A DNA stretch of 64,000 nucleotides from Acanthaster planci (GCF_001949145.1 NW_019091456.1:367503-431502); one strand, 5' to 3'; counted from the first letter of the stretch, positions 22,601 to 33,628 are shown. Translations and numbers: made by a program. Notes: generated by a model from the sequence alone, not told the origin.

Positions 22601-25600
22601 CGTTTGGCAGCGGAATGCTAGATTGGTTTATTTTGTGGAAATGGACCGAGAGGAATGTGCCATGAGAGTACACAAAACTTATTTCAGGTACTCGAGGTAC
22701 GGTCACCAACACATGACGTCACTTTCACGTTTTGTCATTTGTTTGTCACCTCATTGCTCATCAGCTCCGCTTTTGTCAATTTTTGCCCTATTTCTTTTCC
22801 ATTTTTCAGTCCTTCCGGTACTTCCCCTCAAACATTGAGATCATCGAGTGGCTGGGTGCATACTTCATTGACTCCCAGTTTGTGGAAAAGGCCATTCACT
22901 ACTTTGAGAGAGCTGCCGTGATTCAACCCAACCAGGTCAAGTGGCAGCTAATGATCGCCAGCTGTCACCGACGAAGTGGTAAATACTCACACTTACAAAT
23001 GTGGGTCAGTCCACGATGTTAGGTGTACACAGAGTTTGACATTTGGACGCATTTGTAGATGGGGCATCTACGGTCCCTTACAGTATAACCGAATTGCTGT
23101 TTTAATAGTGGTTGGATTTCTTCCTGCTTTTATGGAGCATTTTTGAAGTTGTTCAGCATATTTCTGAGAGAAACTGGTTTCACACTTAACCACTTGTTGC
23201 CGATGGACCCGATTTCATGTTTTCTTTATACCTAATGCCAGGGTGCCCGAAATCGGACAAAAGAGCAGGGCCTTGTAACAAAAGACTGTACTCAGAACAA
23301 AAGACTGAGCTGCTGGGAATTGACAACATTTTTTCAGTTGTCAATAGCAAAGGAAATCCGTCACTGTTTTCAAAGATTATACCACTGTTTGTGGCATTTA
23401 GCACAAGCGGATTACCACCGGGGACAAAAGTATTCCAGCGCTCCAGCGATGAGCGATACAGTTCTGCTGTACGCTAATCTGGCCCCTATTGAAAAGATGT
23501 TAGCAGCGCACTGTGCTGGTTTCGGGCACAAAAGAAAATTATGCAACACCACACAATCTGGGCCCTTTTTACAAGGCAGGAGGCCTGGCTAAAACACTCG
23601 GGCATCAATAGATGTTGTCTGTCAGATTGGAGTAGCCACCAGACAGTCATTTGTGTGGGTGTAAACGTCTAGTAAATGAAGTTATGAATTTTAAAAGAAT
23701 TTTTAAAACAGAAAAAATGAAAAATCACCCGGCCCCGAAGAATCAACAATTTTCATCAGTTTTGGTGTGGAATTTAAATTCTTGGTAGCAGTTTTGCCTT
23801 AAATAAACAGCCGCGAGAACGCAGCACACCATTGCCAACGAGTTCCAGTGAAATTTGACATCCCAAGTTATCATTTAATCGGCCTCATATGTCATACTTT
23901 CCAAAATTAGGCATCCATTGACAGATATCATTGAGTACCTCCAAAACTTTACATTGAATTTCTGAGGTTCAATGCAATTTGACAGCTGATTAGTGTTTTT
24001 GTTATGAACCAGTAATAGTCACGATGTAGAATGAATTTAAACGTGGCTTGATTTATTTCAGCCAAGATGTACAAAATTATGACTTAATTACCGTCTTTTT
24101 TTCCTCACAGCATTAATTCACTGAGGTAATTCTCACTTTGCCTCACTCTCTCGTACCACGTGATTCCTTACAGCATTGTTATACAGTGGAGAGATCTGGA
24201 TGTTGCTTTTCAAGGGTCATGCGAAAATATTAAACAATGTATTAGTGGCCTATATATTTAAAAATCAAGAACTGAAACTCATTTTGAAATGTAACTTCCC
24301 AGGCAACTACCAGCAAGCCTTGGAGACCTACAAACGCATCCACAAGAAATTCCCTGACAATATCGAATGTAAGTGCTTATGCTGATTGGATCATTTTCCG
24401 CATCGAAGATTTGGCCACGGATTAGACTGCCTCTGCATTTGCATACAGAGTATTTTTTTCAATATTGAGCCCTGCTTTTGTTCCCATATAAGGATTCTGG
24501 ACTAATAGAATGACAAGGTATCTAGAAAGGATATGTATGCTTGCAGTGTTCCAACATGACTCTCNNNNNNNNNNNNNNNNNNNNNNNNNNNNNNNNNNNN
24601 NNNNNNNNNNNNNNNNNNNNNNNNNNNNNNNNNNNNNNNNNNNNNNNNNNNNNNNNNNNNNNNNNNNNNNNNNNNNNNNNNNNNNNNNNNNNNNNNNNNN
24701 NTCAAAATAATCCTGCCGTGAAGGGGTTACAGTGTCGTCTGAGCTTTTGAAAACTTATCAAGAAGAGCGAAAGTGTTTGTCTTTAGTCAAATCCTCACAT
24801 GCTCACAAGTTATCTCAAGTCATCCAGTCTTGAGTCACAGGTATTCCAGATAAGCCACTTGCGAGTTAAATTTGAATAAAATCTGGTACACTGTGTTATC
24901 TGATTGCATAAAAACATAACAATTTGAACTCCCCAGACTAAAGACACTGTCGCTATACCTCGTGATTCGGGGCAAGCTTTTGCATAGCGACCATCATCTC
25001 TGGAATGGACTGGTTCCTTTGTGCCCTTCTTATCCATTGAGAACAGTGTAATGTTGCAAGGCATCTCCTATGTAACTAAGCGAAAGCTTGCCCAGAATCA
25101 CGAGGTATATCAACAGTGATTTTGCTAAGGAGAATTCAAATTGTTATGTTCATGTGAATTTAAATAACTCAGTGTACCAGATTTTATTCAAATTTAACTT
25201 GCAAATGGCTTATTTGACAAGGGTGTTCCTTTGTCGTTGTTCCTCCAAGTTCCAAATTCAGTGGATAGGAACGACTGTTTTCCTTATTGCCATTCAGGCT
25301 TGAAGTTTCTGGTTCGCTTGTGCTCTGATCTGGGTCTGAAGGAAGCCCAGGAGTATGCCACCAAGCTGAAGAAGGCAGAAAAAGCAAAGGAGTTACGAGA
25401 ACAGGTCAGATTGTTTGGCTCATCAAGCAGCCATCTGTAACGTGTGTGCCTCAAAGATTTGGACTTTGTACATGCAATTAATGGGAGATTTCTGAGACCC
25501 CTGGTGGTCGCAGACATGGCAGTCCCATTTGGCAGGTCCAACATTGCCTGATGAAGGCTAGCAGCACCAGCAGCCGAAACGTCGCTACCAACAACACGAC

Positions 25601-28600
25601 ACCGCGAGTCAGGTCCAACATTGTTTGCGTCATTTGGAATGTGCACACATTTGCTCAAATTTGATACAAACAGCAGTGGACCAGCCACCAGTGGGACCGG
25701 TATGTTTGCGGCCAGTCACAAAAGTCTCCAATTGTCCTTGTGTCCTGCACTGACACCTGGTTCCAATTACATGAAGTTACTGAGCAAACATTGTTTTGTT
25801 TGTTTTTCAGGGTTTTTTGTTTTGTTTTGTTTTTTGGTAAAAAAATGAGCGGATAACCAGTCGCAAGTAGCATACTTTTAATTGCACTTTTGCTGGTGGG
25901 CTGCTAAGTGTATATTTTCCATGCTTAGCAAATTCCAGTGCTTGGCATCTCTATAAAATTGTATCCAGGCCAGTGCTATCATGAAGTTATTTTTTTTAGG
26001 AGTCGATCAGTACTGATTGCTGTAATTAGTTTTAATCAAACTAGTTATATATATTTCTGGGTTCGTTGACAGCGTGCAAGCAGCGGCACCCGTCGTACTG
26101 GCAGTGGTCGTAGCACTCGCGGTGGTAGCGCTGGTGAGTTCGGCTAGAAGGAAATCGCTGTTGTTACCAATAAAAAGAGGAGCTTAGTGGTGTGTTGACA
26201 AGGGTGGCTGCAGCATGCTCATGCCCAAATCATTTTGTGGTTGGAGAAGATAGTTCCCCCTATTTTTCGTTGTTTCCCTGACCATTCCCCCGGTGTCTTC
26301 CCACCATTCTCTGACCTTTGTGATCCTTGGAATAGTGTGTGATGCAGTACATCCAAATGAAGCACTGGCCAAACAAGTCAAAATTGTGACCCGCTCGGTG
26401 AAAATGAGTCATGAGCCGCCGGAGCTACTTTTTTTGAGTTTTCATTTGTATTGGAAAGAGCAAACTGAGATTTTTGTTTTGATGTATCACTCAGTTTGGT
26501 ATCCTGATGAAAGTGGATACTCCATGGTGGCAAATGCTGTGGGTTCCTATTGATTTACACTCTGCAAAGTTATTTTAAAGTACCTTTTACTCCAAAGTGG
26601 CTCTGGTGACTTGTGACTCATTTTCACAGAGTGGGTCACAATTAAGCTCTTAACAGGATTGTTGAAAGTGACACCACTCTTTTAGTTTAAAGTTCATCTT
26701 GTTCCATAAAGCTGGATCATTCCTGAGCCAAATTACAAAATGCTGACATGATTTTTACAGCACCAGCACATTGTTGTAAATGTAGTGTCCTTTTTTTAAG
26801 TGATATGCCATTCTTGAACTGCTGGAGTTGGGAAAAGATGTCAAATAGGTGAAAGTGAAATTTTTAATCCCTGCAAGGATAATGAACACTTAAATCAGGA
26901 AAAATCCATCGTCCTTTTGCTGTTTCCCTTCAGAAGCTCATCCCAAGTCTGCCTGACTTTAACATTCCGGCACAGCATCACATAATTAGTACCTGCTCAT
27001 TTTGTTGGTTTTAATTTGAAATACTGTCCTGGTCACAAGTCACAAACCATCAACTGCAAATGATGAGGTCTGCCGCCTCACTTGTAAAAGTGTCTTTTTC
27101 CCTGATAAGTGCAAGAGTTGGTGTTGTCAGCACCTAGTTGTGGGAATGTTTGCTGTTTGCTTGCAGGGGGCAGCGCTCATAGCGTCCGCGGTGGCAGTGC
27201 AGGTATGTAGGCCGTAGGTCTGGTTTACTGTGCCAAAAACATTTCCTCGTCCTTCTCACTGGCAGCTTCTATGCTGTGTTACTACTGATTAAACTAACAT
27301 TCAGCACGTATTTTGAAGTTGAATGCACTGAACTTGAACCTTTCGGCAACATGGAGGATAAAGTGAGCTTATTACAGTCATAAACTAGAAGATTCCTGCA
27401 AAGAATGCGATAGGAGTTTACAGTTGTTCATGCACGTAGGCTTCCGGTCAGGACTAACCTGTTCTTTGAAGACCAAATCAGAGCATAGTGTGTCCCCATG
27501 GAAAATCTTTTGTTCCGAAAGGAAACTTAAAAAGTTTGAACAAAACTGCCGAGTAGATGAACTGATGACCATGGTTAACACTATTACTCGTCATCTGCTT
27601 TGGCCCCCGTCAATGGTGGCAAGCACTGTTCTAACTATTATTACAGAGCCACTGAACCATGATAACCTTTCCATACAGAACCCAGACTTTGCTGGATTCA
27701 ACTTTAATTTATTAATATAACTTGAAGGAAAAATGCATTCTGAATTTTTGAATCGGTGCTGTTATCTATAACTTACACCACTGTATACTCTCCTTTTAAC
27801 ACCTGTGATCTGCTCTGCATGGTTTCCACTGACTGCTGTTTTTCCATTCATTTATCTGTCACCCTTCATTCCACTGGCTGTCTTGCTGTACCATCTTACC
27901 CCACTCCTGTCATGCTGTATATGCTGTGCCGTTTGCTGTGCTCACACCCCCTGTCACCCATGGCAATAAGGCTCAGACAGGCTGGATAGTCCCAGCTTGG
28001 GTGCTGACACCCTGGATGTAGACGGCAGGGGTGAGTGTGATCAAAGTAACAGTCAAGTGTTTAAAAAACAGCTCGGATAGAGGTTTGGGAGAATTCTGGT
28101 GAGACATCACTCTAACACTAACCAGCAGATTAAGCAGTGATGTAGAAGTGATGTCATCTAAAATTAATTTTTGAGTGCAACACCCAAGCAGATATTTTGT
28201 GAATCAAGAAGTTGGGAAGTTTCCTGAAAAGACATTACAGTAACATTATAGAACATGCTGTAACAACCTGTCCCTAACCTTTGTCCCTCGTAAATATTTT
28301 TCTTTCTAATTCTGGGGTTTTTCCCTCACCAACATGTTACACGTATGTTGTAGTCATTACTTTTGGCTACTCAGGAATCCACCTGCTAAGACAAACTGAG
28401 CATAATAGTCAAGAGAGTGTTTACATGTATAACATGTGGCTACTTGACTGGGCATTCTTTTAATTTTGGGGATTACCCTTCTGTTACAACTTAAACAGAA
28501 ATCATGGCCGTAACTTATACGCCACTTGTAAGCACATTCTGTTTCACAATGCTAACATCTACACTGGACAGCAAAAAATTTTGTCACTTCTGTCAAAGGC

Positions 28601-30780
28601 CACACATAAAATTTCACTCCATAGAAATAAACAGTTTTTGTACACAGGTATGCTGCAATACCCCTCACTAATCACATGCCCAAGAGCGAGTGATTATCTT
28701 TATAACAAAGAGGAAATTGACCTGCACAGTAACTTGGTTACTGAATCAAAAGTCACACACAAAAGCACTCTCCCCCAGCATACCTGTGTACAAAAATTGT
28801 TTATTTCTATGGAGGGAATTCTTATGTGTGACCTTTGACAGAAGTGGCAAGTTTCTTTTACTGTCCAGTGTAGAAAAATAAGAAAATTAACGTGAAAAGA
28901 TGGAATCTGAGAACATTATTACATAACCCCAAAAAGTGCAGTGTAAACTGCCAGAATTTGATGGATCTCTCCAGATCCATACAATCCCTCCCGAGTTTCC
29001 AGTGTGTGGCTTGCTGTGTTTCCAACCTCCGTAGGACTATCAGGCATGGCCTCATACACAGCGCATGTTTTCCCAGTTGATGATTTTTTTCCCATTTCCA
29101 TGCACGTTCACACTGCAGCTTTGAGCAGTTTCCCAGGTAATTATCACCACGCCTCTGTCCTTTCAATATTGACACACTAATACTCTGTATTTTTTAAAAG
29201 TTTGCAACGAGTCTGTACCCTTTGCCAAAGTTGACTCTAAACTCTGGAGTTGTCTGTATTCACTCTTGACTTCACTGCAAACGCCTTTGCAGAATTTGTT
29301 GAAAATCCATTTGGACCACATATTCCAGGGCCGTGTCTGCAATTCATGCGTACACCTTTGACACTTTTGACATCATTGGCTTAGTTGTAAAAACAAACTC
29401 CTATCTGGTTGTAAGACCTATGCATATTTTGGTCCAAATCCATTGCAACGGTATTGCTTCTGTTGTTGGTAGCATAATTAAAAGGTCGTCAGAGCTTCAT
29501 AAGGCTTTGCCATTTTCAACATGTTGCTATGTATGACAATCGAACCAGTGTCATCCATTCCCAAATTGGGTCAGGAGTCATTCAAGCAATCTGCAGATAA
29601 AGGCACTGTTGTGCCCTTCATCCCTTGTTACCAGACTTGTGCTTTGACCCGTGAATTCCAAGTTAAATGTAGTAAACTCTTGATAGACTTGATTGCAAGT
29701 CCGAGAAAAAAAAGGTCTTGATTGAATTGTCATGAATTTGTTGGTCAGATTCAGGCCATGGGAGTCGTCAGAGCAGTGCTCGGTCTGGCAGTGCACGACG
29801 CAGTGGTAAGACACGCCCGTCCCTCCCTGAAGCTAACGGACCATATGAGGTGGAGTCACAGAATGTTGGTAAGTACATCTGTTACTGAAGCTTTCCTTGC
29901 ACTTGTTAAATAAGCTGCTAGGCTCTTGCTTCGTTGCAGAGCAGTCAGTGCTGAGTATTGTGGATCTCCCAACCACAGAACCCTCTGCTCAGGATCAGCA
30001 TTCTATGCCAACAGCACTTATGCGGAAAATTTGCAGTAAACCATAACTTTGCAAGCCCAGAAGCTACACAAACAGGTGCATGAGCCAAAACTCGCTGCCA
30101 ACCTCGGAAATCTGCTATTCGCGGTGAACTTTGTTTGGGCTGTAGTTAGTAGAGATTTCTCCCAGATGCCAACATTCAACCCCCCCCCACCACCCAACCA
30201 AAGGCCACCTCACCATTTTCCCAAAGTCCACCTTCAGGACATTTTTGCTATTTTGAGGGATGTCGGTGACATAGCTAGAGAACCGGATGCTTTAGAGGTA
30301 TTACGTCATGATAATACCTCTTCCCTGTACTGCCCAGCTTTAGTCTTATCTTTTTGGCAATTAATTTCACACCTGCGGACTAATCCATGTTTGCCGTAAG
30401 TGGGAGTCTTCCTACACTTGCCTGTTATTACAGGTCAATATTAACTACAGTCCAGTCACCAGACATGATATTCAGTTTGAAGTTTTGCAAACCAGGCAAA
30501 GTAGGTAGCCATGCTCTGGAACTTGAAGCTTGATTATGGCAAAAAGGACCATGGCACTGTCTAGTATCCAGTACCAAAAGCATTCGTTTCAAAGCTGAAT
30601 GCACCCCAAGTTGTTGTCATGCAGTTGACTTGACTTTGGAATCTTCTCACTCCAGATGCATCATATGTTGACCCCCTTGGCCCAAGCACGGAGCGGCCCA
30701 AGACGGCTGCCCGCAGACGAGATCAGACAGAAGATGAGTTTGGCGATGAGGAGCTTGGAGATGACTTGCTGCCTGAGTAA
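10634..30780 (+). CDS. IFT88: IFT88 intraflagellar transport protein 88, complete, 23 coding exons
   Basis: TPR-repeat core subunit of the IFT-B complex needed to build cilia and flagella. Exons: 10634-10720, 11667-11729, 11827-11883, 12454-12519, 12764-12900, 13466-13661, 15214-15431, 16344-16575, 16868-16938, 17435-17521, 18188-18287, 18937-19093, 19716-19832, 21734-21842, 22220-22370, 22810-22978, 24303-24368, 25298-25404, 26073-26133, 27167-27202, 27971-28030, 29749-29868, 30656-30780. Phases join throughout, giving 2592 nt or 863 residues, slightly longer than the human protein. Hallmarks: start MMEQVHLAGEEEDELYSGY, NAVKTSHGRRPP, TPR blocks (EALNTYQVIVKNKMFSHAG, YRMALDQVPN, DCFLKLHAILRN, RLGELFDNEGDKSQA), and the C-terminus DEFGDEELGDDLLPE. 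The start at 10634 is chosen because an acceptor sits at 10618-10619 and the upstream ATG at 10568 is outside the exon. The first coding intron contains an assembly gap. Intron 14 (21843-22219) is U12-type. A Gly/Ser/Arg-rich linker near the C-terminus is encoded by short phase-1 exons. Confidence 0.97.
10760..11131. mobile_element. TTAA-flanked palindromic element interrupted by assembly gap
   Basis: The left end TTAACCCTCCTATGC and right end GCAAAGGAGGGTTAA are imperfect inverted repeats, each bounded by TTAA. The centre is the N gap 10846-11116. It is probably another piggyBac-like MITE in the first IFT88 coding intron; the gap likely reflects internal repeats the assembler could not cross. 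Confidence 0.5.
10846..11116. other. Assembly gap (271 N)
   Basis: Run of N. All open frames spanning it are artefacts. Confidence 1.
14785..15024. mobile_element. MITE with GGGGCCAATTTC ends (copy 1)
   Basis: A 240-bp palindromic element. The left end starts GGGGCCAATTTCATAGAGCT and the right end is its inverted complement (GAAATTGGCCCC). Inner arms also pair (CTTAAGCACAGAATTTGC with GCAAATTTTGTGCTTAAG). No coding capacity. It lies in an IFT88 intron. A truncated relative is at 21922-22003. Confidence 0.75.
15586..15632. repeat. Short minisatellite (CTTGTGAAAGGA-type units)
   Basis: Three imperfect 15-18 nt units based on GGACTTGTGAAAGGACT lie in tandem in an IFT88 intron. Confidence 0.6.
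19860..20283. mobile_element. TTAA-flanked MITE, piggyBac-like ends (copy 2)
   Basis: A 424-bp element starts TTAACCCCTTCGCGCCGGGA and ends CCGTCGTCAAGGGGTTAA. Ends and TTAA flanks match the element at 3701-3884. It carries GC-rich inverted segments and no ORF of note. Its right TTAA is shared with the start of the next element at 20280. Confidence 0.6.
20280..20813. mobile_element. Non-autonomous repeat, GTAGCTGCAATGG family (copy A)
   Basis: Begins TTAAAGTGTGGCTGCAGTGA and ends CAAATTGATTGTAGCTATTT, imperfect inverted ends. The internal core, AGGACAACTGAGGGCGCTGT followed by GATGTCATCCAGGGAAGAC, recurs in copies near 40040-40530 and at 62909-63370. It lies in an IFT88 intron. Confidence 0.65.
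20837..21008. mobile_element. Palindromic MITE TACGGTCGTTTCACAATAG (copy 1)
   Basis: A 172-bp near-perfect palindrome. The left end TACGGTCGTTTCACAATAGT is mirrored by ACTATTGTGAAACGACCGTA, and inner arms with CTCCAAGAGTTTG / CAAACTCTTGGAG also pair. No coding capacity. A diverged copy is at 61936-62081 in a UTP11 intron. Confidence 0.85.
21922..22003. mobile_element. MITE with GGGGCCAATT end (truncated copy 2)
   Basis: The left arm GGGGCCAATTGCATAGAGCT and following TGCTTAAGTGCAAAATTTGC match the element at 14785-15024. The right arm is missing. It sits inside the U12-type IFT88 intron. Confidence 0.65.
24565..24701. other. Assembly gap (137 N) bordering a repeat end
   Basis: Run of N. Sequence just right of it (CCGTGAAGGGGTTAC, about 24715-24729) resembles the right end of the CCCCTTNG piggyBac-like MITE family, so the gap probably lies in such an element. 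Confidence 0.9.
24851..25212. mobile_element. Foldback element with about 130-bp inverted arms
   Basis: The left arm starts TAAGCCACTTGCGAGTTAAA and its inverted complement ends at 25212 (TTTAACTTGCAAATGGCTTA). Inner parts also pair, for example CCTCGTGATTCGGGGCAAGC with GCTTGCCCAGAATCACGAGG. The unique centre is about 100 bp. A fragment of one arm end occurs at about 9832-9870. Non-coding, within an IFT88 intron. Confidence 0.8.
25547..25610 (+). mobile_element. 64-nt insert with hammerhead-ribozyme-like core between 13-bp direct repeats
   Basis: AGGTCCAACATTG at 25534-25546 is repeated exactly at 25611-25623, like a target-site duplication. The insert holds CTGATGA (25548-25554), a stem-II-like hairpin (GGCTAGC paired with GCAGCC, one bulge), GAAAC (25576-25580), a stem III (ACGTCGC with GCGAGT, one bulge) and ends in GTC (25608-25610), the classic cleavage triplet. 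Stem I is not formed with the present flanks, so activity is doubtful. Hammerhead motifs are known in Penelope-like elements and retrozymes; assignment here is inference. Confidence 0.5.
26385..26640. mobile_element. MITE with TGTGACCC...GGGTCACA ends (copy 1)
   Basis: A 256-bp element with inverted ends built on TGTGACCCNCTCNGTGAAAA and the complement TTTTCACAGAGTGGGTCACA. It lies in an IFT88 intron. The sibling copy at 33379-33628 aligns along its full length. Confidence 0.8.
28562..28870. mobile_element. TA-flanked MITE with about 95-bp terminal inverted repeats
   Basis: A 309-bp element starts CACTGGACAG and ends CTGTCCAGTG, bounded on both sides by TA as in Tc1/mariner insertions. Arms of about 95 bp pair with few mismatches (AAACAGTTTTTGTACACAGG with CCTGTGTACAAAAATTGTTT). 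The centre is about 120 bp and non-coding. It lies in an IFT88 intron. Confidence 0.8.
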
Positions 30781-31995
30781 TCAGATGGGTCTGAGCATTC
30801 GAGCGATCACACTTGCACTTGATACTCAATATTTTGGATGATTATTTGATTAAATAGTCATCAGATACAAAAATTAAACTCTTTGTTAGCTCAGGAAATG
30901 AAGACCGAGATGGAATAAGCTTTGCAGGCGACTCATGGGTAGCTACACATTTTTTGCACTGAAAATATTTTCAAGACTTGTTTCAAGTCGGGTCACATTT
31001 TCAGTCTATTTGTTCAAAGTATATGTAAAGCTTCTTTAAGTTAGATTGTGTCCACACATCTTTCCCAAAATTTAGGAAATTACTCAGTGGTCAGAATACC
31101 TCATCATTCTCCTGATGAGATATGTTTTGAAAACAATTGTACTGAATTATTTGTGTTCACCTTTGACCTTCAAAATCTAAACAGATTTGCATTTGTCACG
31201 GTTTGGCATTTGGAAAAAGTCACATAGCACATAGCAAGTTATGGACAGTACAGCGAGAGTAAGATCTCTCGTGACCTTGATGTAAAAAAAATCTTTCAAA
31301 ACAGGGACTGATTTATGTCCGAGAAAATTGTTTTTAGGGGGAGATGATATTTGTTTTCACTGGCGACACACCCCTTTTCTAATATAACAAAAAAAACAAA
31401 AAAACACTGTGTCATTTCCCAACCTGTGTGCTCCATTTTCCTTCAACATTATGCCAAACTTCTTTGTATGTTAAGATGCCCTGTAATTTCCACAATGCCA
31501 GCTCTGATTAGGAGATGGTTGGCATTACTGCATACTTTTCTGCCTTTATCTTCAAAGTAATATTCTCAGTGTGCAACACTGCACAGAGAGGGAAATTCTG
31601 TAACTGCAAATGTAGCATGTGTAAACCAGGGTTCTGAATAAACAGAAGGTGAGACATGCTGATCACATGTGGATGCCAAGAGTTTTTCACTTTGTCTACT
31701 TTTAGCCATTGTGGTCAAAGAGTAAATGAAGTTCGATGTCAGAGAATCAAGTACATGTAGCTCCCATTTTTGTAGGTGTGCGTATAGGTAACTCTTAGAA
31801 GTTCAACAATGCATTGTTACAACTTGGGCGGTGTTGTACATTTTAAATTGAAAAAAATTAACTGAATATTTGTGCAAAATGGAGGGCATTGTTCTATTTC
31901 AAGAAACAAAAGGCATATTGAGTTGTCAAATATGTTATTGTAAACATTGTAAATGATTTCAGGGTGTAAATAATAAAGTCGTGTGTGTGTGTGAA
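30781..31995 (+). other. IFT88: IFT88 3' UTR
   Basis: AT-rich non-coding sequence from the IFT88 stop codon to just past the polyadenylation signal. No other gene is seen. The end is inferred from AATAAA at 31972 and the following GT-rich stretch. Confidence 0.7.
31972..31977 (+). terminator. IFT88 polyadenylation signal AATAAA
   Basis: AATAAA about 1.2 kb after the IFT88 stop, followed at 31980-31992 by a GTGTGTGTGTGTG run that fits the downstream GU-rich element used by CstF. Confidence 0.75.
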
Positions 31996-32477
31996 GCTAA
32001 CTTTTTGAGTGTTTGAGATACATGTAGTTTGTCTGCCATTCCAAATTACATTTATCCTAAACAACAAACATTACAATACCTGCACTATTGAGCTTCAGAC
32101 CAGAGGTGTTTTTAGAGATCTACTGTCATCAAATCAACAGCTTTGCCTGAATCAGACAGGACTGTTGAACATACAGTACGCAGGAATGGGCCAGTTTACA
32201 GTACATTGTATCATCAACCTTTATTTACAAACTTTGAACAGGTAAGTACAAAAATTGTATGGACGGCATAATTATAAACATTTCCAAAGGTACAGACAGA
32301 TTGTGACTGTATGCAATGCATGTAAAAATCATGATTATTTGTAGTTCATGGACGTCACCAAAAAGAAGATACAACTGGAACATAAATTCCCACGAAAGCT
32401 GTTTATCCAGCTTAGATGTTTATTTCACTACTGCGATGACATTTATTAAGTAACTTCAATTCCTTCAGTATGTATAA

Positions 32478-32547
32478 GATGTAGCGGCAGGTACTGCGAA
32501 CAACTGGTTTTTTTTTTACAGTTGTTCGCGGGACCCGCTGCTGCATC
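32478..32547. repeat. 70-nt hairpin with T-rich loop
   Basis: Arms of about 29 nt (inner part GCGAACAACTG and CAGTTGTTCGC, outer part GATGTAGCGG and CCGCTGCTGCATC) flank a loop of ten T. It lies just upstream of a tRNA-derived SINE in the IFT88-STI1 gene spacer. Size and shape resemble a pre-miRNA, but nothing shows expression. Confidence 0.5.
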
Positions 32548-32569
32548 TGATTCGAACCAGCCAGCTGAC

Positions 32570-32740
32570 ACCGGCTAGCTCGGTGGTCGAGTGGTTAAGA
32601 TGTCTGCACTAGTAAGCAGGAGGCTGTGGGTTCGAGTCCCACCTGAGTACGCTTGTGGTTTTTTCACAAGCCTTCGGGGGCATACACTGAGCATACAGTG
32701 TTAAAATACATGTCGGGAAGGGCACAAAAAAAAAAAATTA
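32570..32740 (+). mobile_element. tRNA-Leu/Ser-like SINE
   Basis: The head has an A box (GGTCGAGTGGTTAAGATG) and B box (GGGTTCGAGTCCCACC) as in type II tRNAs. A body with a short hairpin (GCTTGTGG, T-run, CACAAGC) follows, then GCATACACTGAGCATACAGT, a tail TACATGTCGGGAAGGGCAC and an A12 run. This is the layout of a polymerase III-transcribed SINE. Body and tail recur at 62640-62785, and the tail alone at 45771-45800. Confidence 0.8.
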
Positions 32741-33378
32741 ATTTACATCTCCCTGGTGCAAATCCATCTTTGACATAGTACAGACTTCCTGTGTTTCATA
32801 CAGAAATTGAACAAGAACACGGAAGTACGGATCTGCATTCAAAAATACAGATTTTGGAAAATCTGATCACCTTAGATGGGTCACATCATCTAAGCGCGGT
32901 GTAGCGACAGTCATTTATTTTCATGTCTTATAATAACAAGCAGGGTTGAGATCAGAGGCAAATGAAATATTCACATCATTATCACCAGAGGTTTTAAGGG
33001 CCCCATGGCATATTTGTGTTTGAAAGTATCCCTCAAAATACCCCTTTCTTATTTTCTCTGTCACCTTTTACACGTAAAAACACCTTCATGGGTAAACTTG
33101 AGATTTAGCAGCTTTTGAAAGATATTGTTTAAGAAATCCTGAAATTGGGAAAATCCTGATGAAGAATCCTGAGAAATCTCAGCAATTCTAGTTAACAGCT
33201 GACAGCATTGGGAAAAATCTGGCAAGGGCCATTCTCACTTTCAACAGATGGCAGTTCTGATCATGGTATACAAGTGCAGCTGATTCCCATCCTCAACAAC
33301 TATGATTCAGATGTGAATAGAGTCATCATTTCACCTATTCAGATCACCACAACAAGGAAAATCCACCTGGGAAGAATA

Positions 33379-33628
33379 TGTGACCCACTCTGTGAAAATG
33401 AGTCTTAAATCGCCAGAGCCACTTTTTCGTTCATTTGTACTGAAAAGAGCAAATTGATTTTTTTGTTTCGATGTGTGATTCAGTTTGGCATCCTGAACAA
33501 AGTGGATACACCAGGGTGAAAAATGCTTTGGGTTCCCATTGATTTCCATTGTGCAAAATTAGTCTAAAGGACTTGTTACTCCAAACTGGCTCTGGCGACT
33601 AAGACTCATTTTCACAGAGTGGGCCTCA
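33379..33628. mobile_element. MITE with TGTGACCC...GGGTC ends (copy 2)
   Basis: A 250-bp sibling of 26385-26640, same ends (TGTGACCCACTCTGTGAAAA / TTTTCACAGAGTGGG) and collinear interior including TTTGGNATCCTGA. It lies between IFT88 and the STI1-domain gene, directly before a transposase remnant. Confidence 0.8.

Noticed and set aside
29806-29832. A 27-nt intron in IFT88 (GTAAGACACG ... TGAAG)
   Set aside because: Too short for splicing, and the sequence reads through in frame (SGKTRPSLPEANGPYE). It was kept as part of exon 29749-29868.
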